Positions 17,521-26,601 of a stretch of 64,000 nt of DNA are shown in pieces (position 1 is the stretch's first letter; each line of letters opens with the position of its first letter). The notes beneath the pieces are model-generated. The model did no database searches, had not been told where the DNA came from, and worked only from the letters and a program-made list of their open reading frames with translations. The position numbers and the translations under genes were made by a program. This DNA is from Paenibacillus nanensis. Its GTDB lineage: Bacteria > Bacillota > Bacilli > Paenibacillales > Paenibacillaceae. The stretch is from assembly GCF_003583765.1 (NCBI RefSeq), contig NZ_QXQA01000001.1, forward strand, positions 124,001 to 188,000, in the 5' to 3' direction.

Positions 17521-18819
17521 ATGAAGAGATGGGTATCGCAGGCAATGCTGGCAGTCATCTTAATCATCGGGGTTATCGGCTGCAGCGGCAATAACAACAA
17601 TAGCGGCGGCTCGAACGGCGGAGCGGGAGACGGCGGCAGCGGCAAGCCCGTCGAGCTGACGTTCTGGGGCGATTGGGGCGGGGAAGGCCAGAAGCAATTC
17701 GAGACGATGGTCGACGCCTTCAACAAATCGCAGGACCGCATCCGCGTCAAATATGTGCTGCAGCAGGACATGATTACGAAGTTTCTGACGGCGGCCACCT
17801 CGGGAGGCGCCCCGGACATCCTGTTCTGGGACAGGTGGAGAACGTCGCTGTACGCGCCGAAGAACGTGCTGCATCCGCTCGACGACTATATGGCGAAGGA
17901 CGGCATCGCGAAGGACGCGTTCTATGAGGAGTCGATCAAAGAGCTGTCCTACAACGATAAGCTGTACGGTCTGCCGCTAACGGTCGATGCCCGCGCCCTC
18001 TTCTACAACAAGAAGCTTCTGGATGAAGCGGGCGTGAAGCCGCCGACGACATGGGCGGAGCTCGAGGATGCGGCGATTAAGACGACGAAGTGGAACGGCG
18101 ACAAGCTGGAGGTTGCGGGCTTCTCCCTGGGAGATAACGGCCTGTTCAATATGTATCTGCAGCAGGCGGGCGGAACGATGCTGACGGAGGACGGCAAAAC
18201 GAACTTCAACAACGAGCAGGGCAAAAGGGTGCTGAGCTTCTGGAACAAGCTGCTGAACGAGGATAAGGTGTACAAAGTCGGCTTCGAGCAGGGCCTGGGC
18301 GAAGGGACGGACGCGTTCGTCACCGGCAAGCTGGCGATGCATTATACGGGGCCATGGATGCTGAGCACGTACAAAAAATACGGCAAGGACCTCGATTTCG
18401 GCATCGTGCCGCCGCCGGCGGGACCAAACGGCGGCAAAGGCAGCGTCATGGGCGGCTTCGGCCTCGTCATTCCAGAAGGCGCGAAGCACAAGGAAGAGGC
18501 TTGGGAGTTCATTAAATGGTGGACGGCGAACAAAGACAACGCGCTGCTCTGGGCCAAAACGAGCTTGAACATGCCGGGTCTGAAGGCGGCGCTCGAGGAT
18601 CCGTTCTTCAAGGACGATCCGTTCTGGCAGCCGTTCATGGAGACGCTGGAGTTCGCGAAGATCCGTCCGGCGCATCCGGGGTATTCGGTCATGGAGAACG
18701 ACGGCTTGATTCCGAATCTTCAGCTGTACCAGCAGGGCGAGCAGAGCCTGGAGGATACGCTAGCCAAGGCGCAGTCGCAAGGCGACAAGCTGCTTGCGGA
18801 TAATGCGGAAGTGAAATAA
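17521..18819 (+). CDS. CUT1 sugar ABC transporter substrate-binding lipoprotein
   Basis: Binding protein of 432 residues with a lipoprotein signal (hydrophobic MLAVILIIGVIGC; Cys at about 21) and an Asn/Gly/Ser-rich linker. The mature part shows the family 1 solute-binding pattern: ELTFWGDWGGEGQKQFETMV, GGAPDILFWDRW, YGLPLTVDARALFYNKKLLDE, FVTGKLAMHYTGPW. It probably binds alpha-mannan oligosaccharides, inferred from the GH125 and GH76 genes on either side. GGGAGG precedes the ATG, 21 bases after the GH125 stop. Confidence 0.88.
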   Translation: MKRWVSQAMLAVILIIGVIGCSGNNNNSGGSNGGAGDGGSGKPVELTFWGDWGGEGQKQFETMVDAFNKSQDRIRVKYVLQQDMITKFLTAATSGGAPDILFWDRWRTSLYAPKNVLHPLDDYMAKDGIAKDAFYEESIKELSYNDKLYGLPLTVDARALFYNKKLLDEAGVKPPTTWAELEDAAIKTTKWNGDKLEVAGFSLGDNGLFNMYLQQAGGTMLTEDGKTNFNNEQGKRVLSFWNKLLNEDKVYKVGFEQGLGEGTDAFVTGKLAMHYTGPWMLSTYKKYGKDLDFGIVPPPAGPNGGKGSVMGGFGLVIPEGAKHKEEAWEFIKWWTANKDNALLWAKTSLNMPGLKAALEDPFFKDDPFWQPFMETLEFAKIRPAHPGYSVMENDGLIPNLQLYQQGEQSLEDTLAKAQSQGDKLLADNAEVK

Positions 18820-18888
18820 CGCTTGGGGATGCGGCGGGGAGGATATTCTTCTCCGCCCGTATTCTTAAATGGCAAGGAGGGAACGCAT

Positions 18889-19776
18889 GTGGCTTCCATC
18901 GGCAAGCTGAACCGCCATCAGGCGAAGATGGCCTATCTGTTCATAACCCCGACGATGGTGTTATTCCTCGTCTTTACGATCATACCGGTCGTTATGGCGC
19001 TATTCCTCAGCTTCACCAATTACGACGTCGTCAGCCGCATGGACTTTGTCGGCGTCGACAACTACAAGCGGCTTGTTGACGACAGCCTGTTCTGGCAGAC
19101 GTTCAAAAATGTCTTTTATTACGCAATCGTATTTGTTCCGCTTAATATCCTGATCTCTCTGCTGCTCGGCATGCTGATGAATTTTAAGCGTCCGGGCGTC
19201 CGGCTGTTCCGCACGATGAACTATTTGCCGACGCTGACGTCGGCCGTTGCGGCCGCCACGGTATGGATCTGGCTGCTGCATCCGGAGTTCGGTCTCGTGA
19301 ACGGGATCCTGAGCTACTTCGGCGTTGTCGGTCCGGCTTGGCTCGCGCAGACGGAGACGGCGATGCTGTCCATTATTCTTGTGACGCTGTGGCAGTCGGT
19401 CGGCTCCAACATGATTATTTATATCGCCGGCCTGCAGGGCATCCCCGAATATTTGTACGAATCGGCGAAGCTGGACGGGGCGACCGCCTTCGACCGGTTC
19501 CGCTACATTACGTGGCCCCAGCTTAGACCGACGACCTTCCTGGTCAGCACCATGTCGATTATCGGCGCGCTGCAGCTGTTCGATCAGGCGTTCGTGCTGA
19601 CGCAGGGAGGGCCTGGCAACGTCACGAAAACGCCGGTATACCTGATTTACCAGCAGGGCTTCAACCAGCTGCAGATGGGATACGCGTCCGCGCAGGCGTT
19701 TATTCTGGCGCTTGCGATCCTGATCTTCTCGTTTATTAACATGCGGATCAATAAATCGGAAGAATCGATTATATAG
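18889..19776 (+). CDS. CUT1 sugar ABC transporter permease (MalF-like)
   Basis: Inner-membrane permease of 295 residues with six predicted helices, starting AKMAYLFITPTMVLFLVFTI. The ATPase-contact EAA loop is LYESAKLDGATAFDRFRYITWPQL. The start is GTG 18889 with AAGGAGGG 7 bases before it; the out-of-frame ATG at 18887 and the longer in-frame ORF are less likely. It pairs with the next permease. No ATPase gene is present, so a shared MsmK-type ATPase encoded elsewhere is expected. Confidence 0.9.
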   Translation: MASIGKLNRHQAKMAYLFITPTMVLFLVFTIIPVVMALFLSFTNYDVVSRMDFVGVDNYKRLVDDSLFWQTFKNVFYYAIVFVPLNILISLLLGMLMNFKRPGVRLFRTMNYLPTLTSAVAAATVWIWLLHPEFGLVNGILSYFGVVGPAWLAQTETAMLSIILVTLWQSVGSNMIIYIAGLQGIPEYLYESAKLDGATAFDRFRYITWPQLRPTTFLVSTMSIIGALQLFDQAFVLTQGGPGNVTKTPVYLIYQQGFNQLQMGYASAQAFILALAILIFSFINMRINKSEESII

Positions 19777-19787
19777 GAGGGGACGGT

Positions 19788-20717
19788 ATGAAGACTCAAC
19801 CATCACGGCTTGGCCGATCGTCAATCGCCGCCTCTCCGGCCGTCTCCTACCGGACCCGCGCAGCGGCTGGCAATGCTTTATTCTACGCGGTCAGCATCGC
19901 GATCGCCGTATTTATGTTTCTGCCGTTCTTCTGGAGCCTGATGACGTCGCTGAAGCCAAGCGAAGACATCTTCTCGATCCCGATCCGGTGGCTGCCGTCG
20001 GAGGTGACGCTCGAGCATTACCGGCAAGCGTTCACGACCGTGCCGTTCGGCCTTTATTTCTGGAACTCGCTTGTGCTTGCCGTAGCCGGGGTGCTGGCGA
20101 ACCTGTTTTTCGGCTCGCTCAGCGGCTACGCGTTCGCGAAGCTGCACTTTCGCGGCAACACGGCGATGTTCCGCGTCCTGCTGGCCGCGATGATGATTCC
20201 GGGCATCGTCACGATGATTCCGAGCTTTTACGTGCTGAAGCATTTCCCGCTCTTCGGCGGGAACGACTTGCTCGGCGGAGGCGGCAACGGCCTTTTGAAC
20301 TCGTTCTGGGGCATCATTCTGCCGGGCGCTTCGGGATCGTTCGCGGTGTTTTTCATGCGGCAGTTTTTCCTGACGCTGCCGTCGGACATGATGGAGATGG
20401 CGCGGATCGAGGGCTGCAAGGAATTCCGCATCTTCTGGAATATCTATCTGCCGCTGACGAAGCCCGCCCTTGCGACGCTCGGCATCTTCACGTTCCAGGC
20501 GGGCTGGAACAGCTTCCTATGGCCGATGATCGTGCTGAATGACCCCGACAAAGCGACGATTCAAATGGGGCTGCAGGCGTTCTCGTACAACTATCAAACG
20601 GACTACGGCCCGATGATGGCCGGCGCGCTGATCGCGATTCTGCCGATTCTGATCCTGTTCCTGCTGCTGCAAAAATATTTCGTGCAGGGCATCGCCTTCA
20701 CGGGCGTGAAGGGGTAG
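19788..20717 (+). CDS. CUT1 sugar ABC transporter permease (MalG-like)
   Basis: Second channel half, 309 residues, six helices; N-terminal cytoplasmic stretch of about 35 residues then AVSIAIAVFMFLPFFWSLMTSLKP. The EAA loop is MARIEGCKEFRIFWNIYLPL followed by TKPALATLG. The ending YFVQGIAFTGVKG is the usual MalG-group tail. AGGAGGGG precedes ATG 19788, 11 bases after the first permease. Confidence 0.92.
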   Translation: MKTQPSRLGRSSIAASPAVSYRTRAAAGNALFYAVSIAIAVFMFLPFFWSLMTSLKPSEDIFSIPIRWLPSEVTLEHYRQAFTTVPFGLYFWNSLVLAVAGVLANLFFGSLSGYAFAKLHFRGNTAMFRVLLAAMMIPGIVTMIPSFYVLKHFPLFGGNDLLGGGGNGLLNSFWGIILPGASGSFAVFFMRQFFLTLPSDMMEMARIEGCKEFRIFWNIYLPLTKPALATLGIFTFQAGWNSFLWPMIVLNDPDKATIQMGLQAFSYNYQTDYGPMMAGALIAILPILILFLLLQKYFVQGIAFTGVKG

Positions 20718-20728
20718 GTGCCGGCTGC

Positions 20729-21898
20729 ATGAAGCGACATCGGAACAAAATGCTGGCCGCGGCAGTCGCCGCCGTCGTTGCAATGGCCGCGCTGGCCGCG
20801 GCGTGGCCGAACGGCCTGCTGAGGCAGGCGCTTGGCACAAGGGACGCGGCCGTCTGGGCCGAACGCGCCGAGGAAGCGCAGCTGCAGCTGCAGGAGTCGT
20901 TCTGGGACGAGGGCCGCGGGCTCTACAACAACGCCGCGCCTTGTATGCTGCAGCTCTGCACCGATCCGTTCAACTATTGGTGGCTTGCGCATGCGGCGGA
21001 CGTCCTCGTCGACGGCTACGAGCGCTCGGGCGGTGAGCGGTATTCGGAGCAGCTGGCGAAGCTGTACCAAGGCATACTGGACCGCAACGCCGGCGTCTTC
21101 CCGAACGACTATTACGACGATATGGAGTGGATGGCGCTTGCCTGGCTGCGCGCTTACGACGCGACGGGAGAAGAACGGTACAAGGAAGCGGCGCTTGTCT
21201 TATGGGAGGACATCAAGACCGGCTGGAACGACGAGATGGGCGGCGGCATCGCTTGGCGCAAGACGCAGCTGGATTACAAAAATACGCCGGCCAACGCGCC
21301 CGCCGCCATTCTCGCGGCAAGGCTGTATCAGCGCTTTGGAGACGAAGATGATCTCGCCTGGGCGAGAAAAATCTACGACTGGCAGAAGGCGGCGCTTGTT
21401 GATCCCGGCACGGGTCTCGTGTGGGACGGCATGAACCGGATGGGTGACGGCGCCATCGACAAGGACTGGAAGTTTACGTACGGCCAAGGCGTCTACATCG
21501 GAGCGGGAGCCGAGCTGTACAAGGCGACGAACGAAGCCGAATATTTGGCCGATGCCCGCAAGACGGCCGCTTATCTGAAAGAAGCGTTTACGAGTCCGGC
21601 AACCGGCATGCTCCCTTCCGAAGGGGAGGGGGACGGCGCTTTGTTCAAAGGCGTGCTTGTCCGTTACGTGGGCGAGCTGATCGCCTTGGATCCGGAGGAT
21701 GAGACCGCGAAGTCGCTGGCGGAGCTGCTTCAGGTGAACGGGGACAGTCTATGGGAATACGGCAAAGGAGCCGAAGGGGCGCTGTTCAGCAACTCGTGGG
21801 CGCAGACGCCGGATGAGGTCGTTCAGCTCAGCACGCAGCTAAGCGGCATGATGCTGCTGGAGCAGCTCGCCCGGCTTGAGGCACGGAACAGGAGCTAG
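20729..21898 (+). CDS. GH76 endo-alpha-1,6-mannanase, exported or membrane-anchored
   Basis: Family 76 glycoside hydrolase of 389 residues that cuts alpha-1,6-mannan backbones. The N-terminus has a basic start and a hydrophobic Ala/Val helix (about 8-27) that would export or anchor it. The adjacent catalytic aspartates of the family are D130-D131 in DYYDDMEWMALAWL. Other family marks are NYWWLAHAADVLVDGY, MGGGIAWRKTQLDYKNTPANAP and DWKFTYGQGVYIGAG. It starts 11 bases after the permease. The next gene is a paralogue without the signal, so this copy probably works outside the membrane. Confidence 0.9.
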   Translation: MKRHRNKMLAAAVAAVVAMAALAAAWPNGLLRQALGTRDAAVWAERAEEAQLQLQESFWDEGRGLYNNAAPCMLQLCTDPFNYWWLAHAADVLVDGYERSGGERYSEQLAKLYQGILDRNAGVFPNDYYDDMEWMALAWLRAYDATGEERYKEAALVLWEDIKTGWNDEMGGGIAWRKTQLDYKNTPANAPAAILAARLYQRFGDEDDLAWARKIYDWQKAALVDPGTGLVWDGMNRMGDGAIDKDWKFTYGQGVYIGAGAELYKATNEAEYLADARKTAAYLKEAFTSPATGMLPSEGEGDGALFKGVLVRYVGELIALDPEDETAKSLAELLQVNGDSLWEYGKGAEGALFSNSWAQTPDEVVQLSTQLSGMMLLEQLARLEARNRS

Positions 21899-21920
21899 AG
21901 AAAGCAGAGGAGTGGAACAG

Positions 21921-22976
21921 ATGAAATGGCACAGACGGGCCGACGACGCGCAGGCGGCGCTTGACCGCTATTTTTGGAATGACGGGATCCATATGTTCAA
22001 TATCGAGACGCCATGTCCGAACGGGGCATGCAATACGATCTTTCATTATTGGTGGATGGCGCACGCGGTCGACGCGCTCACGGACGGCTATTTGAGGACG
22101 GGGGGCAGCGGCTACGCCAGACGTCTCGAGCAGCTCTACGACGGGCTGCTGCGCAGGAACGGCGGAGCGTTCCCGAACGAGCTGTACGACGATATGGAAT
22201 GGATGGCGCTCGCTTGGCTGAGGGCCTACGAGGCAACCGGCGTCAAGCCGTATAAGGAAGCTGCGCTTATTCTGTGGGAGGATATTAAGACCGGGTGGAA
22301 CGATCATATGGGCGGCGGGATCGCCTGGCAGAAGTCGCAGCTGGATTACAAGAATACGCCGGCGAACGCGCCTGCGGTCATCCTGGCCGCAAGGCTGTAC
22401 CGGGCGTTCGGCGAGCCGAACAATCTCGAGTGGGCGCTCCGCATTTACGAGTGGCAGAAGACGCATCTGGTCGATCCGGACAGCGGCTTTGTCTGGGACG
22501 GCATGAACCGGACCGGCGACGGCTCGATCGACAAGGATTGGAAGTTCACGTATTGCCAAGGCGTCTATATCGGGGCCGGCGTGGAGCTGTACCGCACTAC
22601 CGGGGAAGAGGCGTACTTGCAAGATGCGATCCGGACGGCTGAGGCCGCGCGGGCCCAACTGGCGGACGGTACGACCGGCGTATTCCCTGATGAAGGCGAC
22701 GGCGACGGCGGACTGTTCAAAGGCATTCTCGTTCGTTACCTTGCCGAGCTTGCCAAGGAAGCGCCGGCGCGGTCGGCGGCTGAAGAGCTGCTGCTTGGCA
22801 ACGCAAGCGCGCTGTGGAATAAAGGGCGCGATGCGAATCGCCAGCTGTTCCATACCGATTGGTCGTCGCAGCCGGCCGAACGCGTGACCTTGAGCACCCA
22901 GCTCAGCGCGGTCATGCTGCTGGAGCGGGCGGCCGAGCTGGAGAAGAACGGGCTGCTGGAAGCGGCATCCGCTTAA
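21921..22976 (+). CDS. GH76 alpha-1,6-mannanase, cytoplasmic paralogue
   Basis: Family 76 enzyme of 351 residues, clearly a duplicate of the upstream gene: shared NAPAVILAARLYRAFG, WDGMNRTGDGSIDKDWKFTY and catalytic pair D90-D91 in LYDDMEWMALAWL. It begins MKWHRRADDAQAALDRYF and has no signal or membrane helix, so it should act in the cytoplasm on imported oligosaccharides together with GH125. The ATG at 21921 follows AGAGGAG; the longer reading starts inside the previous gene. Last gene of the operon, followed by a strong terminator. Confidence 0.9.
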   Translation: MKWHRRADDAQAALDRYFWNDGIHMFNIETPCPNGACNTIFHYWWMAHAVDALTDGYLRTGGSGYARRLEQLYDGLLRRNGGAFPNELYDDMEWMALAWLRAYEATGVKPYKEAALILWEDIKTGWNDHMGGGIAWQKSQLDYKNTPANAPAVILAARLYRAFGEPNNLEWALRIYEWQKTHLVDPDSGFVWDGMNRTGDGSIDKDWKFTYCQGVYIGAGVELYRTTGEEAYLQDAIRTAEAARAQLADGTTGVFPDEGDGDGGLFKGILVRYLAELAKEAPARSAAEELLLGNASALWNKGRDANRQLFHTDWSSQPAERVTLSTQLSAVMLLERAAELEKNGLLEAASA

Positions 22977-22990
22977 AGCAACATAATAGG

Positions 22991-23052
22991 CTCCCCATAC
23001 GGCAGACAGGCGAAAGGATAGATGCCTGCTGCCGTATGGGGGGCTTTTTTTC
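22991..23052 (+). terminator. Rho-independent terminator of the mannan operon
   Basis: Thirteen-pair stem CCCCATACGGCAG / CTGCCGTATGGGG (22993-23005 with 23029-23041), then GGC and eight T. Confidence 0.92.
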
Positions 23053-23134
23053 ATGCCCTATTCCCCGGCCGCTTAGCCGTTGATGGCGCTCTGCTCCGGC
23101 ACGAAAATTTTCTATAGTAAGCAGAAGTTGTTAA

Positions 23135-23143
23135 TGCTATAAT
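23135..23143 (+). promoter_or_regulatory. Extended -10 promoter element
   Basis: TGCTATAAT (TGN plus perfect -10 TATAAT at 23138-23143) lies 64 bases before the DUF2334 gene. No good -35 box is seen at the normal distance, as is common with extended -10 promoters. Confidence 0.6.
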
Positions 23144-23206
23144 CGCTATGCCTATTTTTTTTCGACAAAATTTGATAGAGACTGAGCGTCAGCGGGGGCA
23201 CCTAGA

Positions 23207-25147
23207 TTGAAGAGCATGCTATTAAAAAATAAAAGAGCCGCGCGAGCGCGGATCATCGTTATCTGCGCGGCAGCCGCGCTAATCGCGCTGGCCGCGTTCG
23301 TGCTCGTCCATACCTACACGGGCGCGAATATTTATCCGAATAAGGACAAAAAACATGCGATGCTTCGTCTCGAGGACGTCGGGCCGGGAGGCGATTACGG
23401 CAGCATCGAAGGCCTTGGCAAGCTGAGGGCCGTATTCGACTATATCGCGTCGGAGCGGATTCCGTTCCACGTGGCGGTCATTCCAAGAAGAATGATGCTC
23501 GAGGAGGACGGCGCCTGGACGGAGAGGGGGATCGATGATCCGGACCCGGACGAGGTGACGGCCCATTTCGTCGAACTGCTGCGCCATGTCCAAGCTGGCG
23601 GCGGCGTGCTCGGCATGCACGGCTACACGCACCAGTACGGAGAGGCAGAGAGAGAGGACGGCGGACACAATTCGGGAACCGGCAACGAGTTCAAGGTGAA
23701 GGACGCGCCGGAGACGAATGATGCTTCCTATGCGGCGGCGCGCATGATGAGCAGCCTGAAGGCGTTCGAGACGGCGGGGCTGCTTCCCGCGTTCTGGGAA
23801 TCGCCTCATTATCACGATACGCGAGAGCAGGAGAAGGTTTTCCGCTCGCATGTCGGCATTCTGTACCAGCCCGACTTTTTTTCGCTCCGGTCGCTGAAGG
23901 ATTTGAACGCCTACGACAGCGTCAACCCATACGGACAAGACACTCTCGGCTCCGTCTACGTGCCGGCTCCGTACAGCTACGTGAGCGACGACTCTTCCGT
24001 CGACGGTATGCTGAAGAAGGCGGAGGGTGACAACGGTTTGGCGGCGATGTACGTGCATCCGTTCAAGGAGTTCGACTATCTCGAGCCGGTTGTCGGACCG
24101 GACGGAGAGCCGGAGATGAAGGACGGTCTGCCGGTATACCGCTATACGGACGGCGGCGAGCCTTCTTATCTGCACCGGCTTATAAGCGGGATGAAGGAGA
24201 GAGGCTACAAGTGGCAGTCGCTCCACGATATCGTGCCGTTCACGCCCGCCCACCGGGTAACACTGCCTCCGTCCGCCGCGGCCGCCGATATTCTGCTGGG
24301 GAACATAACGGGAGACGGCAGCGACGACGTGCTCGTGCGCGAGCTGCGTCGGGTTCGGGTTATTCCGGGCAGCTACGAATGGCCTCGCAACCGAATGCAG
24401 GAAGCGTCTGAAGTATGGCTGCAAGAGACGTTCGCGCCGGAGGAGCGGCTTGTTCTGGCCGACGTGAACGGGGACGGCAAGGAGGACCTGATCGGGTATG
24501 ATCCGGTATCGGGCGCGCTTCGCGCGGGGCTGGCGGACGATCGGCGTTTTCTGGCGATGGAGCCGGCCGGGACGCTCCCGCCGGGGCTGGAGCAGCTGCT
24601 GCCCTTCCGATTCGGGCAAGGGCTTGGCTTCATCGCCAGACAGGAGACGCGAATCCTGCTCATCCGAGCCGTGAACAAGAGCGGGGACGGATGGGATATC
24701 GCGGAGGCGGAGCCGGGCGTGCCTGAGGATGCCGTACTGTACGCCGGCCGTTTCCGGGACGCGTCGAGAGACGATCTGCTGTTCCGGTCGGAGACGGAGG
24801 GGACGACTGCGATCCTATACCAGGACGACGGCGGGAAGCTTTCCGCTCCCGTGCCGGTCGACGTCTCCTGGAAGTCTGGCGACCTGATGGTCGGCGATCC
24901 GAACGGGGACGGTCTGGACGACCTGATCTTCTATAACGCTTCGAAGGGAGTATGGCGAGTAGGGGAGAATAACGGCGAAGGCCGGTTTGTGCGGCTGGAC
25001 AACGATTACGGCCCATGGGCCGGGGAAAAAGGAAGGATCGGATTCGTCGCCGACATGGACGGCAACGGCAAATCCGATATCGCATCTTATGATCAAACAG
25101 GGAATGTGCTCGACCTCGCGCTATCGTACCGGGGCAGCGCCCGTTAA
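23207..25147 (+). CDS. Membrane-anchored DUF2334 (polysaccharide deacetylase-like) protein with FG-GAP-like repeats
   Basis: Protein of 646 residues. A signal anchor (about 14-35) leads to an external DUF2334 domain, a relative of NodB polysaccharide deacetylases, with MLRLEDVGPGG, IPFHVAVIPRR, GVLGMHGYTHQYGE and PAFWESPHYHDT. The last 300 residues hold at least four calcium-binding-type repeats of the FG-GAP/VCBS kind: GNITGDGSDDVLV, DVNGDGKEDLIGYD, DPNGDGLDDLIFYN and DMDGNGKSDIASYD. The start is TTG 23207 with GGGGGC 7 bases upstream. It is followed after 18 bases by a family 2 glycosyltransferase, which suggests work on a surface polysaccharide. The fusion to a propeller-like part is uncommon. 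Confidence 0.82.
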   Translation: MKSMLLKNKRAARARIIVICAAAALIALAAFVLVHTYTGANIYPNKDKKHAMLRLEDVGPGGDYGSIEGLGKLRAVFDYIASERIPFHVAVIPRRMMLEEDGAWTERGIDDPDPDEVTAHFVELLRHVQAGGGVLGMHGYTHQYGEAEREDGGHNSGTGNEFKVKDAPETNDASYAAARMMSSLKAFETAGLLPAFWESPHYHDTREQEKVFRSHVGILYQPDFFSLRSLKDLNAYDSVNPYGQDTLGSVYVPAPYSYVSDDSSVDGMLKKAEGDNGLAAMYVHPFKEFDYLEPVVGPDGEPEMKDGLPVYRYTDGGEPSYLHRLISGMKERGYKWQSLHDIVPFTPAHRVTLPPSAAAADILLGNITGDGSDDVLVRELRRVRVIPGSYEWPRNRMQEASEVWLQETFAPEERLVLADVNGDGKEDLIGYDPVSGALRAGLADDRRFLAMEPAGTLPPGLEQLLPFRFGQGLGFIARQETRILLIRAVNKSGDGWDIAEAEPGVPEDAVLYAGRFRDASRDDLLFRSETEGTTAILYQDDGGKLSAPVPVDVSWKSGDLMVGDPNGDGLDDLIFYNASKGVWRVGENNGEGRFVRLDNDYGPWAGEKGRIGFVADMDGNGKSDIASYDQTGNVLDLALSYRGSAR

Positions 25148-25165
25148 CCTCGAAAGGACGGCATT

Positions 25166-26401
25166 ATGCAGCATTTTTTTATGGTACTCGCCAATGTATT
25201 TCAGTTTATTATTTTTGCCGTTACCCTGTATCAAATCTTGATTAGCTTAGCCGGCTTCAGACGGGAGAAAAAGCGCGGATTACAGCACGCTCCCCGGAAA
25301 TCCTTCGCGATTCTGATCGCCGCGCACAACGAGGAGAGGGTGATCGCGCCGCTGCTCGACAACCTGAACACCTTGGACTACCCTGCCGAGCTGTACGACG
25401 TATTCGTCATTTGCGACAATTGCACCGACCGCACGGCGGAAATCGCGGCCGCGCACGGCGTCTACGCGATGGAGAGGTCCGACGATTCCCGGAAAGGCAA
25501 AGGCTTCGCCATGGAATGGATGCTCGAGCAGCTGTGGGAGCGGGAGCGCCAATACGACGCCGTGGTCGTGTTCGACGCGGACAACCTGGTCAGCCGCAAT
25601 TTCCTCCGCGAGATGAATAACAAGCTGGCGGACGGGCACCGGGTCGTGCAAGGCTATGTCGAGACCAAAAACCCGTTCGATTCCTGGGTCTCTCTTTCTT
25701 ATGCCATTACGTATTGGTTCATTAACCGGATGTGGCAGCAGGCGAGGCATAATTGGGGCATGGCGACAACGCTCGCCGGGACGGGGATGTGCTTTGAATC
25801 CGGCCTTCTTAAGGAAATCGGCTGGAATGCCACGTCGCTTACGGAGGATGTCGAGTTCACCGCGCGATGCATCGGGCTCGGCATTTATCCGACCTGGGCG
25901 AATCAGGCGATCATCTACGACGAGAAGCCGATCACGCTAGCCGCGTCGATGAGGCAGCGGGTGCGCTGGATGAGAGGCCATACCGACTGCGCAAGGCGGT
26001 ACATGGGACCGTTGATGCTGCAGGCGATTCGGTCGCGAAGCTTCGCGCAGTTCGATGCGGCGATGTATCTGTTCCAGCCGATCCGGTTCATGTTCGTAGC
26101 CGCAGTCTGGGTCATGTCGTATTTGCAGCTGGCGACGCCGCTTCACGAACAGTTCGCTTGGCTGCGCACGCTGCCGGACTCGGCTTGGGTCGCGCTGAAC
26201 GCCGCCTTGTTCCTGCAGTTCCCGCTCGTTATGCTTCTGGAGCGCAGGCCGTGGCGTTCGTACTTGGGCCTTATCTTGTTCCCGGTATTCCAGTTCACAT
26301 GGTTCCCGATAACGCTCGTCGGACTCGTCACAAGCAGGAACAAGACTTGGAATCATACGGTTCATACGCGATCTGTCCGCATTGAAGACATGGCGGGATA
26401 A
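25166..26401 (+). CDS. Membrane glycosyltransferase, family 2 (processive type)
   Basis: Protein of 411 residues with an N-terminal helix, a cytoplasmic GT2 domain and three C-terminal helices. Motifs of polysaccharide synthases are present: FAILIAAHNEERVI, the DXD-like VVFDADNL, the acceptor-site TED in SLTEDVEF, and QRVRWMRG (QxxRW). These indicate a processive beta-glycan synthase of the type that makes poly-N-acetylglucosamine or hyaluronan-like chains; the sugar is unknown. AAAGGA precedes the ATG and the gene follows the DUF2334 gene closely, so the two are likely partners in exopolysaccharide synthesis and modification. Confidence 0.88.
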   Translation: MQHFFMVLANVFQFIIFAVTLYQILISLAGFRREKKRGLQHAPRKSFAILIAAHNEERVIAPLLDNLNTLDYPAELYDVFVICDNCTDRTAEIAAAHGVYAMERSDDSRKGKGFAMEWMLEQLWERERQYDAVVVFDADNLVSRNFLREMNNKLADGHRVVQGYVETKNPFDSWVSLSYAITYWFINRMWQQARHNWGMATTLAGTGMCFESGLLKEIGWNATSLTEDVEFTARCIGLGIYPTWANQAIIYDEKPITLAASMRQRVRWMRGHTDCARRYMGPLMLQAIRSRSFAQFDAAMYLFQPIRFMFVAAVWVMSYLQLATPLHEQFAWLRTLPDSAWVALNAALFLQFPLVMLLERRPWRSYLGLILFPVFQFTWFPITLVGLVTSRNKTWNHTVHTRSVRIEDMAG

Positions 26402-26422
26402 CGATGATGAATTAAGCCCAAA

Positions 26423-26475
26423 GAGCAATCTCCAGCAGCAGGATATGCGCTGCGCTGGGGAATGCTCCTTTTTTT
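26423..26475 (+). terminator. Rho-independent terminator
   Basis: Imperfect stem GAGCAATCTCCAGC / GCTGGGGAATGCTC (26423-26436 with 26454-26467) followed by CCTTTTTTT, after the glycosyltransferase gene. Confidence 0.8.
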
Positions 26476-26601
26476 ACCCTAAATAAATGTAGGTTCGAAG
26501 AAGGAGGCTTTGCGGTATAATGAAAGGATCGTTGTGAACGGATTGCATCGAACGAATCCTCGATATCACTTGTCGAAGCTGCAAATGGAGAGACCGGAAA
26601 A

